Positions 45,773 to 57,846 of a DNA stretch of 64,000 nt are shown piece by piece. A program made the translations under genes and the position numbers. Numbering within the stretch: position 1 is the first letter of the stretch; every line of letters begins with the position of its first letter. Location of the stretch: positions 2,542,001-2,606,000 of the forward strand of contig JAVHJL010000001.1 in NCBI GenBank assembly GCA_036971715.1, read 5' to 3'. A model generated the notes under the pieces. The model worked only from the letters and a program-made list of their open reading frames with translations. It was not told where the DNA came from and did not search any database. The stretch is from Arthrobotrys musiformis (Eukaryota > Ascomycota > Orbiliomycetes > Orbiliales > Orbiliaceae).

Positions 45773-46248
45773 TTAAAATAACTTAATATTCCGACGTTCC
45801 GCCTTCGCTGGGCAAGCACACGGGCACATACATGTCTCCACCGGAGGCGGTGGAGGCGGTGGAGGCGGTGGAGACGCCTCGAACTTCCCGAAGTAGTCTG
45901 CTGGTAGGTTGACCCCTAGGTTCGAGCAGATACTCCTTAACGCTTCGATCACTCCCTTGACTTCGGGACATATCGGAGGTAGGGCGCAGTTGACAACCTT
46001 ATGAAGGAAATCATCCGGCGGAAGGGTACAAAAGCAATGGAGGTCCGTGCTAGAGCAGTGTTGCATCAGACCTTGGGTGAAACACCCAACCTTAGCAATA
46101 TACGATGATCAGCTCATATTCGGTATCAACATGGGACCATGAAATAGCATGCAATTTGGGTACTACCTACAGCGCAACGAGGGAGATCGGATAGCCGGGC
46201 CAAGCTGAAGCCTACCCGTAACAGAAAAAAGTATCCCGAGATTCTCAT
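45773..46248 (-). CDS. CFEM-domain secreted protein with polyproline and CxCxCxC tail
   Basis: Two exons: 46248-46171 and 46090-45773 (80-nt intron, GTAGGT..TAAG), giving 131 aa. Exon 1 supplies a signal-like N-terminus (MRISGYFFLL) and the first CFEM cysteine; exon 2 alone would lack both. Spliced, the eight CFEM cysteines are at 25, 29, 38, 45, 47, 61, 67 and 81, with Asp42 in the CSSTDLHCFC core, the position that ligates haem iron in Candida Csa2/Rbt5-type proteins. After the domain come ten consecutive prolines (100-109) and a CMCPCACP segment. No hydrophobic C-terminal GPI signal is visible, so it is probably secreted freely. CFEM proteins take part in haem acquisition, adhesion, or host interaction as effectors; which applies here is unknown. 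The (GGAGGCGGT) repeat encodes part of the polyproline. Confidence 0.86.
45843..45869 (-). repeat. GGAGGCGGT x3 coding repeat (polyproline)
   Basis: Three perfect 9-bp copies; on the minus strand they encode the run of prolines in the CFEM protein. Copy number may vary between strains. Confidence 0.9.
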
Positions 46249-49200
46249 TTTCTGGGTTGTATCTGGGTGGGCTGGGTACGAGACAAGTTGTATCTATATA
46301 TGTAGGTACTTATCTATGGGTGAAATGTGTATATGATTAATATAAAAAGATCCGTGGGTTAAATATATTTCTCGAAACAAATGATATATCTAGATGGTCA
46401 ATTGGTGTTCTCAGATAGTCTTGAGAGTGAACGGCCAGAGGACCTAAAATATATTCTTAAGTACTTAAGAAGGTATTTATCAGCTACGTCCCCTAAAAGT
46501 CGAAGGTCTGAAGTCGTATCAATGCGGGGCTTTCGATCTTCAGCCGCAAGCAGGCCAAGACCTTAGATCGCACTCGCCAAATCATAAAACTACGTACTTG
46601 CATTGGCACTTATACTATCTAGTATCGTAGGTTTCCTTTTGGGGAGAAGAGCTATGCTATTATACACTTATGAAAAATTTTTGCTTACATTTGCTGGCCT
46701 GAAAGTTGCACTAAATCGAATTGACGGTACAATAGACTCATCGGCATCTATGTTATGTTCGGATCTAGCTAGGTCGATTGATACAATTAGGTATTGATTT
46801 GATGTCGAAATCACGTGTAATATAGCAGCCTACATCAAATATATGCCTCGTTTTATATTATAATATACTTAAGTGTAGACATGTCTATAATATGCCCTCG
46901 AGGCTGCACAAGATATATACAAGATCTAATCATTTTTTGCGGTTGTGTTGTCGAAGTGGGAGATTTGTGTTCGTTGTGTCAAAAACCCCAAAATCGTAAG
47001 TTTGTTGAATCAAACATGATCAACAGGCCCAAGGAGATTTGCTGTGTGGAACAGACTCTCTCTGCTGGATGTGAACAATAGTATGGCAGTTTACGGAGTA
47101 AGGCGGGCTTGAATCTGATAGCATAGCTGGCCTGCGGGACATACCTAAAAGATTGAGGTCGTTCAGGCGTGTCTGTCTCACAAACTCGCTGCACCAAACA
47201 TGCCAACAGTTGAAACGTGTCTGTGAGAAAATCGTGAAGGTCAAAGGATCAAAAAGGGCCGTGCATTGCATTAGCGAAAGGAAGCTAAGAGTTTAGTGCT
47301 CTTTTTTTTCCTTTTCCATCGGAGAAAAGAAAAAAGAAAAATTTAAGCTTCTTTGAAAAAAGGGCGCTTAGACATGAAAGGATTGGTGGGTTTGGTGGGT
47401 GCTGCCTTTCGCGAAGCCTTGCTACCAGGTAAGCGCACAAACGGAAGATTCGACCAGGACTTCGAGAATAAATTTCGAAACCGTATTTGCCAGGTGACTA
47501 AGGCTAGGGGGAGTCAGAAAGAAAGTATTTAAGAGACACCTACCTTTCCTTCATAATTTACATACGCGCCAGGCCGGTTTGACGATAAAAGATTGCACAG
47601 GATTAGAGAATTAAGCAAATTTTCATACTTCCTGCCCAGGTTAAGCTTCTGTGACGATAGACTTCTTGGAACTAAGCTTGGTATGGGGGGTGTATACCGG
47701 CTTTGGAAGTCACAATCGACGAAACTTTGTGCCTGGCACCAACGCACACTCGCTTCTGCAGTTGTTGAAAATCCAGGAAAGTGGGTGGGTCCAATAAAAA
47801 AACCAAGATAAACAACGTTTCCATCCCTCCCAAGAGAATGAAAATTTTTGACATGAAGCAAAATGTGTACATACTTCGTAATGCCAATTCTTTTCGTGGA
47901 AACGCCTCGATTCTTGTGACGTTGGTTGCGGGAATCGCGCGACAAACACTACAGCCGTAAACAAGAGGGATTTGCGTGGGGAAAACAACAGATAATTTCC
48001 GAAGCTCGGGGGTCTGGTTTGGAGATTTGATTTCACAAGTTGAGGCCCAATCAATCTTTCTTTTGGGGAATCAGGAGCGAGAATGGCCCTTGGCACGCAT
48101 TTTGGTAATTGGTAATTTCCTCATCGATCAAGTGAAGATGATTGAGAATGGTGATAGTGACGAGACTGGGATGGGATTCGAGACGAAAGCTTAAGAGCAA
48201 GAACTGCGGGGCATGGGTACACAAAAGGAAGAAAGAAGGTTGTCTAGTGGCATGCCGTTTCTCGAGGTTGACAAGGGACGGAAGGGCATGAACGCGCGAC
48301 TACGACCGTTAAGGCTGGCCAGGCTTGACATCCAGATTCTGTAGAGAGAACTGCTAATGAAGATTTGGAAGTTCATACTTGAGCATTTGGATACTTACAT
48401 ATTTTATCAGAGTGATGTTGGATTATACTTTTTTATGCGTGGAGCCAGGAGTCATGTCGCATGCTCCTGTCGTGACAGCAATCAGGCAGATGTGCCTCGT
48501 TCGCTGTCCCGTATGTAAGGACGTGAGAACAAGCAGGAAGGAAGGAGGCCGGGAAGTACGAATTGCCGAAAAATTAGAACAGGAGAAGGCATCAATCGGG
48601 CGCAAACAGGCCCCAATAAAGTCTCTCCTTTCACGGTGGAAGTGGTGGTGGTGGTCGATGAGTGGAAAGACGTGTCCGCCAAGTCGACGTCTTGGTCTCT
48701 CAGCTCCGCCAGGTGAAGGCCAGTTCATCCCTTCAAAGGCTAATGGAAACAAGATTTCTGGGGGATGGCCCACGATGCGCGAAATGTCTGCATGCATGCC
48801 TGGTTGAATTGGGGTGCACTCATTATGAGGTCGAAAAGGTACTCGTCCATAGCGTTTTTCGTGATAGGCTAAGGACTTGGCTTGGGGCTGTGTAAGATCG
48901 CAGTTGTCAGGTACATACAACCAGGCTCGATATTAAATTCCTAGCCAGATTTGGCGGTGTACTTACACTTTTACGCTGCACGGAAATCCCTTTTCGATAT
49001 TTTGTAACAGCAGCAGCACTTTTCTCTTCAAGTCTCTCCTTGCCTGTACATTTCCTTGATTTTCTTCCAAATTCTAAAATACAGCATCATCTCTTCATCG
49101 TCAGTCCTCGATTCTCGTATTTTAGAAATATATTGTAATTTATACATACGGATAATCAACAATCTCTCGATATCGACCGTGAGACTGAGTCCACAAGGAA

Positions 49201-50137
49201 TACACACGATTCCCGTTCCGGTTTCGACCTCCCCGTAGATGGCCAGCCCTACGATAATCGTCGAAGTCGTTCTTTCCCGGATATCTCCCTAGCAGTAAAC
49301 AGTTGAGTCGGAAGGAGCGGAGGAACGTTCAAAATCACACGAATCGATACATCCGCGCGCGCCGTCGAAGATACTTAGACCTACCGTCACGACAATTCAG
49401 GATACCCAAGTAATTGGCTCCTTCGAGGCTCGGAACTGGTGGATTCGGCCGTCGATTCGGGATCTTCTCGCCAGCTGATGAATATTTCGAGGTCAGTGTG
49501 GTGCCATTGGAACCGCAGCGTTGTGTAGTGCGGTGCAGTGCAATGCATGTTCGATGAGCTGGTTGTGCTGTTGATCCCACAGTCATAATGGCCTCGTCTC
49601 GCTCCCTTTGTCCCCTTTGTCCCCTCCAATCCCCCCCATCGTTCCCACCGTTCCCATCATCCCCTCCCCGTCCTCTTTGACTGCGTCGTCGTCATCACCA
49701 ACATCCCTTCCTCCACCACCTACCAACCACGTAATAGTATCCACCACCCTCAAGCAGACTCGCTAGCATTTTTTGCCATTGGCTTGCTGCTCGTTTGCCG
49801 CCTGTTGGGTTGGTTTGTTTGTTGTCGCGAGTTATCAGATATCGACCTAGTACCAGGCCTAGTCTGGTACCTCCTGCAGAAAGCTGTGGTGTCAGGCAAT
49901 CCGATTCACACAGCCACAATACATACAGCTCACCTCATCCCACATCTCCACACCCCTGCACTGTACTCCACTGCACAACCTCATCATCGTCACGACGAAA
50001 TCAAACAGAAGTAGACCTGGTTCAAGAATGCTAAACAAGTCTCTCGCTACAGTGTGCTCAACGTTCTCAATCCATCGACATAACATACACAATATAATCA
50101 ATAAACAACAACAATAATAATCATAATTTAAAAAAAA
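46249..50137. other. Long spacer between the CFEM and Ca2+-ATPase genes
   Basis: About 3.9 kb. The left end is the CFEM promoter (a TATATTAA word on the minus strand about 90 bp before its ATG). 46400-48900 has only short frames without features, apart from one small Cys-rich frame. 49580-49680 is a strong pyrimidine tract (CCCCTTTGTCCCC and similar) and 50090-50137 is A-rich; these fit the promoter and leader of the Ca2+-ATPase gene. Confidence 0.55.
46881..47081 (+). CDS. Doubtful small Cys-rich open frame (66 aa)
   Basis: An ATG-initiated frame encoding MSIICPRGCTRYIQ and later FCGCVVEVGDLCSLCQK, with paired cysteines of the kind seen in small fungal zinc-binding proteins. There is no signal peptide. 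A GTAAGT at 46999 could be an intron donor, with an acceptor at 47081, shortening the protein to about 45 residues. No family is recognised and it may be chance. Confidence 0.2.
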   Translation: MSIICPRGCTRYIQDLIIFCGCVVEVGDLCSLCQKPQNRKFVESNMINRPKEICCVEQTLSAGCEQ

Positions 50138-53100
50138 ATGTCGGACCCAAGCCAGCCTTTGGGCTCGCCGAAGCCCGAGGTTCCCAGGATAACAGTTCCT
50201 GTGAGTTCCCCTCTGTTACGCGTACCTTGTATCGACATATTTAAACCTAATACCAAATATAGGAACAAGGGAGCCCTGTATCCCCACAGAGCGGTACTCT
50301 GGGACCCGGAGATGAATCGATCAAGCCAGCCTCGCGATCTGGAAAGCCCTTCCTGGAGGTTCCTGGAGCCGATTCTAGAGGAAATTCTATAGACGAGAAA
50401 AACTTCCAATCTCCGACTTCTTCTAACGGTGGAACCACGATTGCACATGCCTCGGCCGCCGAAGTTTCCGATGAAGAGGCGTTACGGCCTGATCCTGGGA
50501 CCGAGGAGGACTTCAGGATCGATGACAATAGGTTTGCTTTCACACCAGGCGAACTGAACAAAATGATCAACCCCAAAAGCATGCCTGCATTGAAAGCATT
50601 GGGTGGTTTGAAGGGTTTGGAATACGGGTTAAGGACGAACGTTACCGCTGGTCTCAGTTTGGATGAAACTCTTCTGGATGGCAATGTCTCGATCGACGAG
50701 GCTAGGATGAAATTGGCGGCGTACAAGGGAAAGACACAGGAAGACAGTATCGCTCCAGAGGCACCATCTACTCCAGATGACGAGGCACCACCCGTTCAAC
50801 TATCAGAACAAGCCTTCGCCGACAGAATAAGAGTATACAAACGGAACACTCTTCCTGAAAAGAAAGCGAAGAGCATTTTCTTGCTCATGTGGATCGCTCT
50901 CCAAGACAAGGTCCTGATCTTGCTTTCTGCCGCCGCTGTTATCTCTCTCGCCCTCGGTATCTACCAAACAATCCAAGCCCAAAAACGCGCCCGCCGAAAC
51001 CCAGACAACCCTGAATCAAAAGAAGCCCATGTTGAATGGGTGGAAGGTGTTGCCATCATTGTCGCAGTCTTAATCGTCGTCGTTGTCGGTGCAGGGAACG
51101 ACTGGCAAAAGGAACGTCAATTCGTCAAACTCAATAAAAAGAAAGAAGACCGAACTGTCAAGGCTATGCGATCCGGCAAAGCTGTTCAGATTTCCGTATA
51201 CGACATCCTTGTTGGAGACATTCTCTACCTCGAACCTGGTGACATGATTCCGGCTGATGGTGTATTTGTTTCTGGGCACAATGTCAAATGCGATGAAAGT
51301 TCCGCCACTGGAGAAATTGACCAAATAAAGAAAACTCCTGCCGACGAATGCATGGTTCAAATGATAGCCGGTGCAAATACCAAGAAACTTGATCCGTTTA
51401 TTCTTTCTGGTGGAAAAGTCTTGGAAGGTGTTGGTACCTATCTCGTCACAAGTGTTGGTGTGAACTCTAGCCACGGAAAGATCATGATGGCTCTCCGAGA
51501 AGATGTCGAGGCTACGCCACTCCAGGTTAAATTGAACGGTCTTGCTGAAGGAATCGCCAAGATTGGTGGTGCCGCTGCTCTCCTTCTATTTGTCGTCCTC
51601 CTCATCCGGTTTTTGGCCAATCTTAAGAATTTTAATGGGAGCGCAGACGAAAAGGCGCAGCGGTTCATTCAAATTCTTATTACGGCGATTACAATCGTTG
51701 TCGTCGCAGTACCCGAAGGTCTCCCGTTAGCTGTCACACTCGCACTGGCGTTCGCCACGACTCGCATGTTGAGGGATAACAACTTGGTCCGTGTTCTACG
51801 ATCCTGCGAGACCATGGGTAACGCGACAACAGTGTGTTCCGACAAAACCGGTACTCTTACGCAAAACAAGATGACTGTAGTGGCTGGTGTCTTGGGTAAG
51901 CATTTGAACTTCGGGGCGCAGAGTGAGGGAGTTGGTAAAAGACACAACGAAATGCCGATGAATGAGGTCAACGGTAAAATCTCTGATGAGGTCAAGGCTC
52001 TTCTTCTTCAGTCCATCACTATCAACTCCACGGCATTCGAAGGCGAAGAGGATGGTAAACCGGCATTTATCGGCTCTAAAACAGAAACTGCGCTCCTTGG
52101 CTTTGCACGCGACCACCTTGGCATGGGACCGCTCTCCCATGAAAGAAGCAATGCTAGCGTTGTCCAACTGATTCCCTTTGATTCTGCTCGCAAGTGTATG
52201 GCTGCAGTTGTCAAGCTCCCATCTGGAAAATATCGTCTCTATGTCAAGGGTGCCTCTGAAATTCTTCTCAAACAAACCTCGAGGATCATCGCCGACCCAT
52301 CAGGAGCACTCTCGGAAGTTCAACTCAGCGGATCTGAAATTGAGGCCATCGAAAGTTCTATTGTTGGTTTCGCCAAACGTTCTCTCCGTACCATTGGTCT
52401 TGTGTATCGCGATTTTACTGAGTGGCCTCCCCGTGGCGCTCGTCTCGAAGAAGATGATCCCAGGCAAGCTGTCTTTTCGGATATCTTCAGAGAGATGAAT
52501 TTCTTGTGTCTTGTCGGTATTCAGGATCCCCTCAGACCCGGTGTTCCTGAGGCTGTTAGGCAGTGCCAAAAAGCAGGTGTCTTCGTCCGCATGGTTACCG
52601 GTGACAATGTTATTACGGCAAAGGCAATCGCTACGGAATGTGGTATCTACACTGAAGGCGGTCTTGTTATGGAAGGGCCAGATTTCAGACGTCTTACAAA
52701 GCCCCAAATGCGGGAACTCATCCCACGCCTCCAAGTACTTGCCCGTTCCAGCCCCGAAGACAAGCAAATCCTTGTTAGAAATCTCAAAGAAATGGGTGAA
52801 ACAGTCGCTGTCACTGGTGATGGTACCAATGACGGACCTGCATTGAAAATGGCTGATATCGGTTTCTCCATGGGTATTGCGTAAGTGGTTCGTCCAATCA
52901 CCTAATAATAGTCTCGTAGCTAACGATAAATATAGTGGTACTGAGGTTGCAAAGGAGGCTTCGGCCATTATCTTGATGGACGACAACTTCTCCTCTATCG
53001 TCAAGGCTCTCATGTGGGGTCGTGCTGTCAACGATGCCGTGAAGAAGTTTTTGCAGGTACGAATGCCCGGACTCATATTCCCCCCAAATCTTACTAAGAA

Positions 53101-54277
53101 ATTTCTGTAGTTCCAATTGACCGTCAACATTACCGCCGTCTTGCTCGCCTTTGTTACCGCTGTTGCATCTGAGGAAGAGCAACCTGTGCTCCGGGCTGTC
53201 CAACTTCTCTGGGTTAACTTGATCATGGATACCTTCGCAGCTTTGGCTCTTGCGACCGATCCACCATCGGCAGAAATTCTCAATCGTCCTCCACAAAGGA
53301 AGTCGGCACCTCTCATTACTGTCAACATGTGGAAAATGATCATTGGACAAGCCATCTACCAACTTGTCGTCACTTTCGTGCTTCACTTTGCAGGTGGAAG
53401 CATTTTGGGCTACGACTTGAGCCAAGATCACAAGCGGGATGAGTTGTCTTCCCTTGTTTTTAACACTTTCGTTTGGATGCAGATCTTCAACCAGTACAAC
53501 AATCGTCGCCTTGACAACAAGTTCAATATCTTTGAGGGCCTTCACCGAAATTGGTTTTTCATTCTTATCAACGTCATCATGGTTGGTGGTCAAGTCATGA
53601 TTATTTTCATCGGCGGCGCTGCCCTTCGTGTTGTTCGTCTGGACGGTCCACAATGGGCAATTTCCCTGATCCTGGGTGCTATCTCTCTTCTGATTGGTGT
53701 TGTTATTCGTTTGATTCCCGATCCGGTATTCAAGAAGATCCTACCAAAGGCCATGTACAGGGATAGAAAGACACCAGACCTTTTCGTCTCCGACGATGAG
53801 CATCGATTCGAATGGAACCAAGGTATCGAGGATATCCGTCACGAACTTCAGTTCATCAAGATGATCCGTGGTGGCCGTCTCAACTCTCTGAAGTTCAAGA
53901 CCCGAGAGATCAAACACCGTCTTCTACCACTCTCGAAATCCAGCTCCCACCAGCCACCTGGATCGCCTGACGATAACTCACAGATCCCTCCACCTAGTCC
54001 TAGTAGTCACAGGAGGAAGCGTTCGAGGAGCAACTCCGCATTCGCAGCTGCAGCAATGGTCCCGAGTATAGTTGCTGGTAGTGTTGGTGGCTGGAGCCCA
54101 ATTGAGAAGCCTATGGATGGAGACAGGGGATTCCCAATCCCAGTTTCAAGAGAGCCATCCCAACTATCGAGAGAGGCCTCGGATCACTCAGGGACCCAAG
54201 TTGAGAAATCGCCTCCTGCAACAGGAACAAGGACACCGCCAGATACCTCCGGAGGTGTCAGCAACGAGAAACCTTGA
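50138..54277 (+). CDS. PMC1: PMC1-type P2B calcium-transporting ATPase
   Basis: Four exons: 50138-50200, 50263-52880, 52936-53056 and 53111-54277, giving 1322 aa; introns are 54-62 nt. All P-type hallmarks are present: TGE in the actuator loop (SSATGEID), AVPEGLPLAVTLALAF in M4 (Ca2+ site), the phosphorylated Asp548 in CSDKTGTLTQNK, KGASE in the nucleotide domain, and TGDGTNDGPALK (~872-883) in the hinge. About eight to ten hydrophobic segments flank these. The ~180-residue N-terminus is Ser/Pro/acidic and the C-terminal ~180 residues are Ser/Pro/Arg-rich; either tail may be regulatory. In fungi this class pumps Ca2+ from cytosol into the vacuole and is induced through calcineurin/Crz1. No calmodulin-binding site can be proven by eye. 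The gene has a CT-rich upstream region and an A-rich leader. Confidence 0.97.
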
Positions 54278-55298
54278 TTCCCAATCTCTCCCTTAAAGTA
54301 CTCTTAATGACGATATTCTGATTCTAAAGCTCTGTTTTATCATTTCTGTCTTGGCAGTCTTTTTGATGCACACAATTAGCAAGGGACCAAAAAGAAAGAA
54401 CGTACACACGCACACAAGGAAGAATAAATGGCGTTCGTTTCCTTTCTTTTTCATCACGCACACTCACGGATTCACCCGGTTACTTTTTTTTCTCCACCAA
54501 AGGAAGTTGTATTTTTAATCTTCGGCTTTTTTTGGTTTTGTCGCACTTTCTTCCCCCCTCAACATTCTTCTTTTTTCCTTCTTAACAAAATACTTATAGA
54601 CTTTGTTGTTTTTTTAAACGTTTGCGTCCTTTTTTTGCTTCAATATCATCGGGAGGAGTTCGATATACACATTCGTTTGGTTGCTTTTTTTATCATTTTT
54701 TCTGTATCTTTGTAATTTTATATACGGCTATATGTTCTATTCTCCACTTTCGTTGAACCCCTTTTACAACCACCCCCCACTTTTTACTTTTTTTCTAAAG
54801 GACTATCTTTTGTGAGGTTTTCTTCTTTTTTTTCTCGACTCCTCGACGATGGGATCCTATTCTTTCTCTTATCTGTTTGTAGTTTATATTCACTCGTTAG
54901 GGGTGGGTGTTAGTGGGTATGGAGTCTTCCGTGCGAGGGCTAGATTCTGGGGGAAATATAAATGAGAAAAAAAGTATTTGGATGGTGAACTTGATCCTTT
55001 TGAACAGTGATTTCTTTGATTAGGTGACCCGTAGGCTGTGTTTGTGGTTAGATACATGGGACGGTTTGCTATGTGGAGAAGTTCTGTGTAGCTGTGCTGG
55101 ACAACGCGGGTTTATGCAAACTGCAACATGGAATGTGCAACTGGCCCGGTTGCTTATGGAGCTAGTAACTTGATGGTGTAAGGAGAAATAAACACATGGA
55201 AAAGGAAGTTAACGCGTTTAGGAAGGAGATAAAGAAGAGGGGAACCCAAGTGGGCAGTAGGAACAAGCGATAAGAACGGTTGTGGAAGAGGCATTATA
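54278..55298. other. T-rich 3' region of the Ca2+-ATPase gene
   Basis: About 1 kb with many oligo-T runs between 54420 and 54840 and no supportable gene. It includes the convergent 3' ends of the Ca2+-ATPase (+) and the following minus-strand gene. Confidence 0.6.
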
Positions 55299-56277
55299 TT
55301 AGATGATGCGGATGGCCATGATGATTTCCTCGGTACGGCGGATTTCTTCTTCGGTTAGAGGTCTTCTTGGCTTCTTTGGTGGGAGTCCGAGGATCCTGCG
55401 GATTAGGGATCTTTTTGGGGTCCCGGCTGTGGAATTATTATTTATTAGAAATTGGGGGCTTTCAATAGATAAAAAAAGGAGGATGATATTGCTTACTTTT
55501 GGCTTCATTCTCCCTTTCTTCCTCAGCTTTTTGAATACACTCCCTGACCTCGGCGGAACCCCTCAGCCCACTCGCCTCCCTCTGTTCGAGGAATAAACAG
55601 CAAAGATCCCCCTCCAGGAGGATATAAAACAATTGAGCGAGTTCCCACTCTTTGTTCGTTTTATTCTTCCTTTCCTCGGCGTTGAGGCTGGATTTGATGG
55701 TTTGAATCGCATACAGAGCGTCCGGCAAGAGATCGATTAACGGGAGGATGTATGCGTCACCGTATCCCTTGCAGACGGAGAAGATGGCCAACATGGTTTC
55801 GTAGTCGAAATCTTGGGCTTCGGTGAGGTAGTAGCGGTATTCTGGTCTATAGTTCCTAGGCCCGGGTGTTGGCTTCGATGGTTCCGCGGCGGCAGTGGCG
55901 GTGGGGTCGTTGACGAGATTGGTGGGGTTGTCGAAGTCCTTGTAGGAGACTGGGGAGATTGGAGTGTTCTCTGGCTTTTGGAGGAGGTCTTTGAGGGGCC
56001 CGTTGGTGGGAGGGGGGGTTTCGTCGTTAAGATGGGAGAGGGAGTGGGATCTACGGTGGGATTTTTTCTTGGGGTCTAAATCTTCGTCGTGGATCATGAG
56101 GTCTTTGGCTAGACAGATGAGTTTGTAGGTGTGTTTTTCATGGCCATTGCGGGGTTGGTATTGGGTGGGGAGGTTTTGGCCCGCGGTGGGGATGTGGGGG
56201 TTACGGAGGGAGGTAATGATCCCTTTGAGGAAGTCGTCGTCCTCTGCTTGAGGCTTGGGGGTTGGTTCGTCCGCCAT
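55299..56277 (-). CDS. Uncharacterised fungal protein (302 aa)
   Basis: Two exons: 56277-55497 and 55426-55299, giving 302 aa; the 70-nt intron keeps frame. I do not recognise the family. Residues 1-30 are acidic; there is a basic patch KKKSHRRSHSLSH near 75, a Pro/Thr-rich linker to about 145, and a well-ordered looking helical region with YYLTEAQDFDYETML, KGYGDAYILPLIDLLPDALY and an Leu-rich ELAQLFYILLEGDLCCLFLEQ. The C-terminus is basic (RRILGLPPKKPRRPLTEEEI). No signal peptide or membrane helix. The two basic patches could be nuclear localisation signals, which is inference. It is convergent with the Ca2+-ATPase. Confidence 0.82.
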
Positions 56278-57846
56278 GGTTGGATTTGAATGACGGATCC
56301 TGATGATTCGAGAGAAGGCAATGGTGATGATGATGGAGAGGAAGGTGAAATCATGTTCTTGTAGGATATGTTTTTAGTCAACTCGGAGCCCTCGAGGGGA
56401 ACGTTCGAGTGGCATGGGCGGACGTTATTTCCAGTTTCACAGCCCTTCTATGGATCTATTCACTGCAGAACCCTTTCAATTCAAGACGTTATTATGGTCA
56501 TGAAGCTAGCTTGTGGAAGATATAAAGGTAAAGCACTTGGAGGAATTGGTCTGGAGCCCTGGATGGGCATGTATTCCCAAAGTATACAGTTGGTATCTCT
56601 TCAATACTACCACTCTAACCCATCCAATTGTATTGTTCGATATACAGTAAACTTATCGTATAAGCCTTTCAATGCATCAGCATGAATAGGATCAGTCTCA
56701 AAAATCCAACAATGCCCCGTGTTGCGACCACCGCTCCATCGGTCATCCCTGTACATACCCCAAGACATCAAATCAGATAACCCTCGACACGAAGAAGGTT
56801 ATCTCAAACAAGCATACAATATCACCAAAAGATAATCCTTTTCTCTCTAAGAGAAATAGACAGAGAGAAAAGGAATTTCCGAAACTCCGACGCGCGTCAG
56901 ATGCATGTACCGTCTACAACTTCCCCCCTTCCCACAGAACTCCTCCAAAAAGTGTAAGCAACTGTGGGGCTTCTTGGAGCGGAGTATTACACGCCCGCAT
57001 TGGCATTTTGTTTGGATAGCCTGACTATATGTTTTTGCACTGCCACCCGGAGAGTTTGGGTGGAGTCTTTCGAATCGTTAACAATTGGAAGGGAGGAGCC
57101 GGGGGTAGAGTGTACTTGGCTACAAACTCCAAAAGCTTCTATGTCTTGGTAGGGGAATATATATATCTTATACTAGCCCAATATTCGATTGTTTCTTTTG
57201 TCATTATCTCCTCTTTTTCTCATTGTAGTTGATCAAATTCACGAGGCCACCCGGAGGATCTTATGATATTGATTTAATGTTTAAGTACATCGACCCAGTA
57301 ATGATATTATATCATGAAGAATTGAATTCAACATCACCCATTTTATGGACATGCAACATAACAAAAGGAAAAGGACACCATCATCAAGCAAAGTATATAG
57401 ATACAGGGGGGGGAGCAAATCCAATTGCCAACCCTCGACAGATTGGAGATATATCATTATCCCAATGACCCCATTTCCAACAAAAACGAAAAAAAAAAAG
57501 CGGTAACAAAAACCCAATAGACTTGGCTAATAGTGAAAAAAAAAACAGAAAATAAATATATATGGCTGCAGTCCCCGACTTTAAGCTCGCTCAAACTGTT
57601 TAGAGACCAGGTAAGACCGAAAAACCGATGAATCGAAATGGATATATTAAAACAAAAGAAGAGAAGGGAAAGGAAATATATGAAACGCCCCGCTGAGAGG
57701 AGGAAGAGAGAAGAAGGAAAAGAATGGACAGGAGGGACCAATTCATGCCGACCTCCCAAATCGTTATGATCGAAAACTCCCATATACAACTCCAACAAAA
57801 AAGATATCCCGTTTTATTGCAAAAAAAGACCGCCTAGATGACCTCA
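56278..57846. other. Spacer between the uncharacterised gene and erdS
   Basis: About 1.57 kb. The left end is the promoter of the 302-aa protein gene (minus strand). 57470-57840 is A-rich on the plus strand (U-rich in the erdS transcript) and fits the erdS 3' untranslated region. Short frames in between have no features. Confidence 0.55.

Noticed and set aside
48423..48920. 165-codon open frame (-) with a His-rich stretch
   Set aside because: The His run comes from a GTGGTG simple repeat; no other support and it lies in the presumed upstream region of the Ca2+-ATPase.
52300..53355. 351-codon open frame (-) inside the Ca2+-ATPase gene
   Set aside because: Antisense shadow of conserved P-type ATPase exons; crosses real introns of the plus-strand gene.
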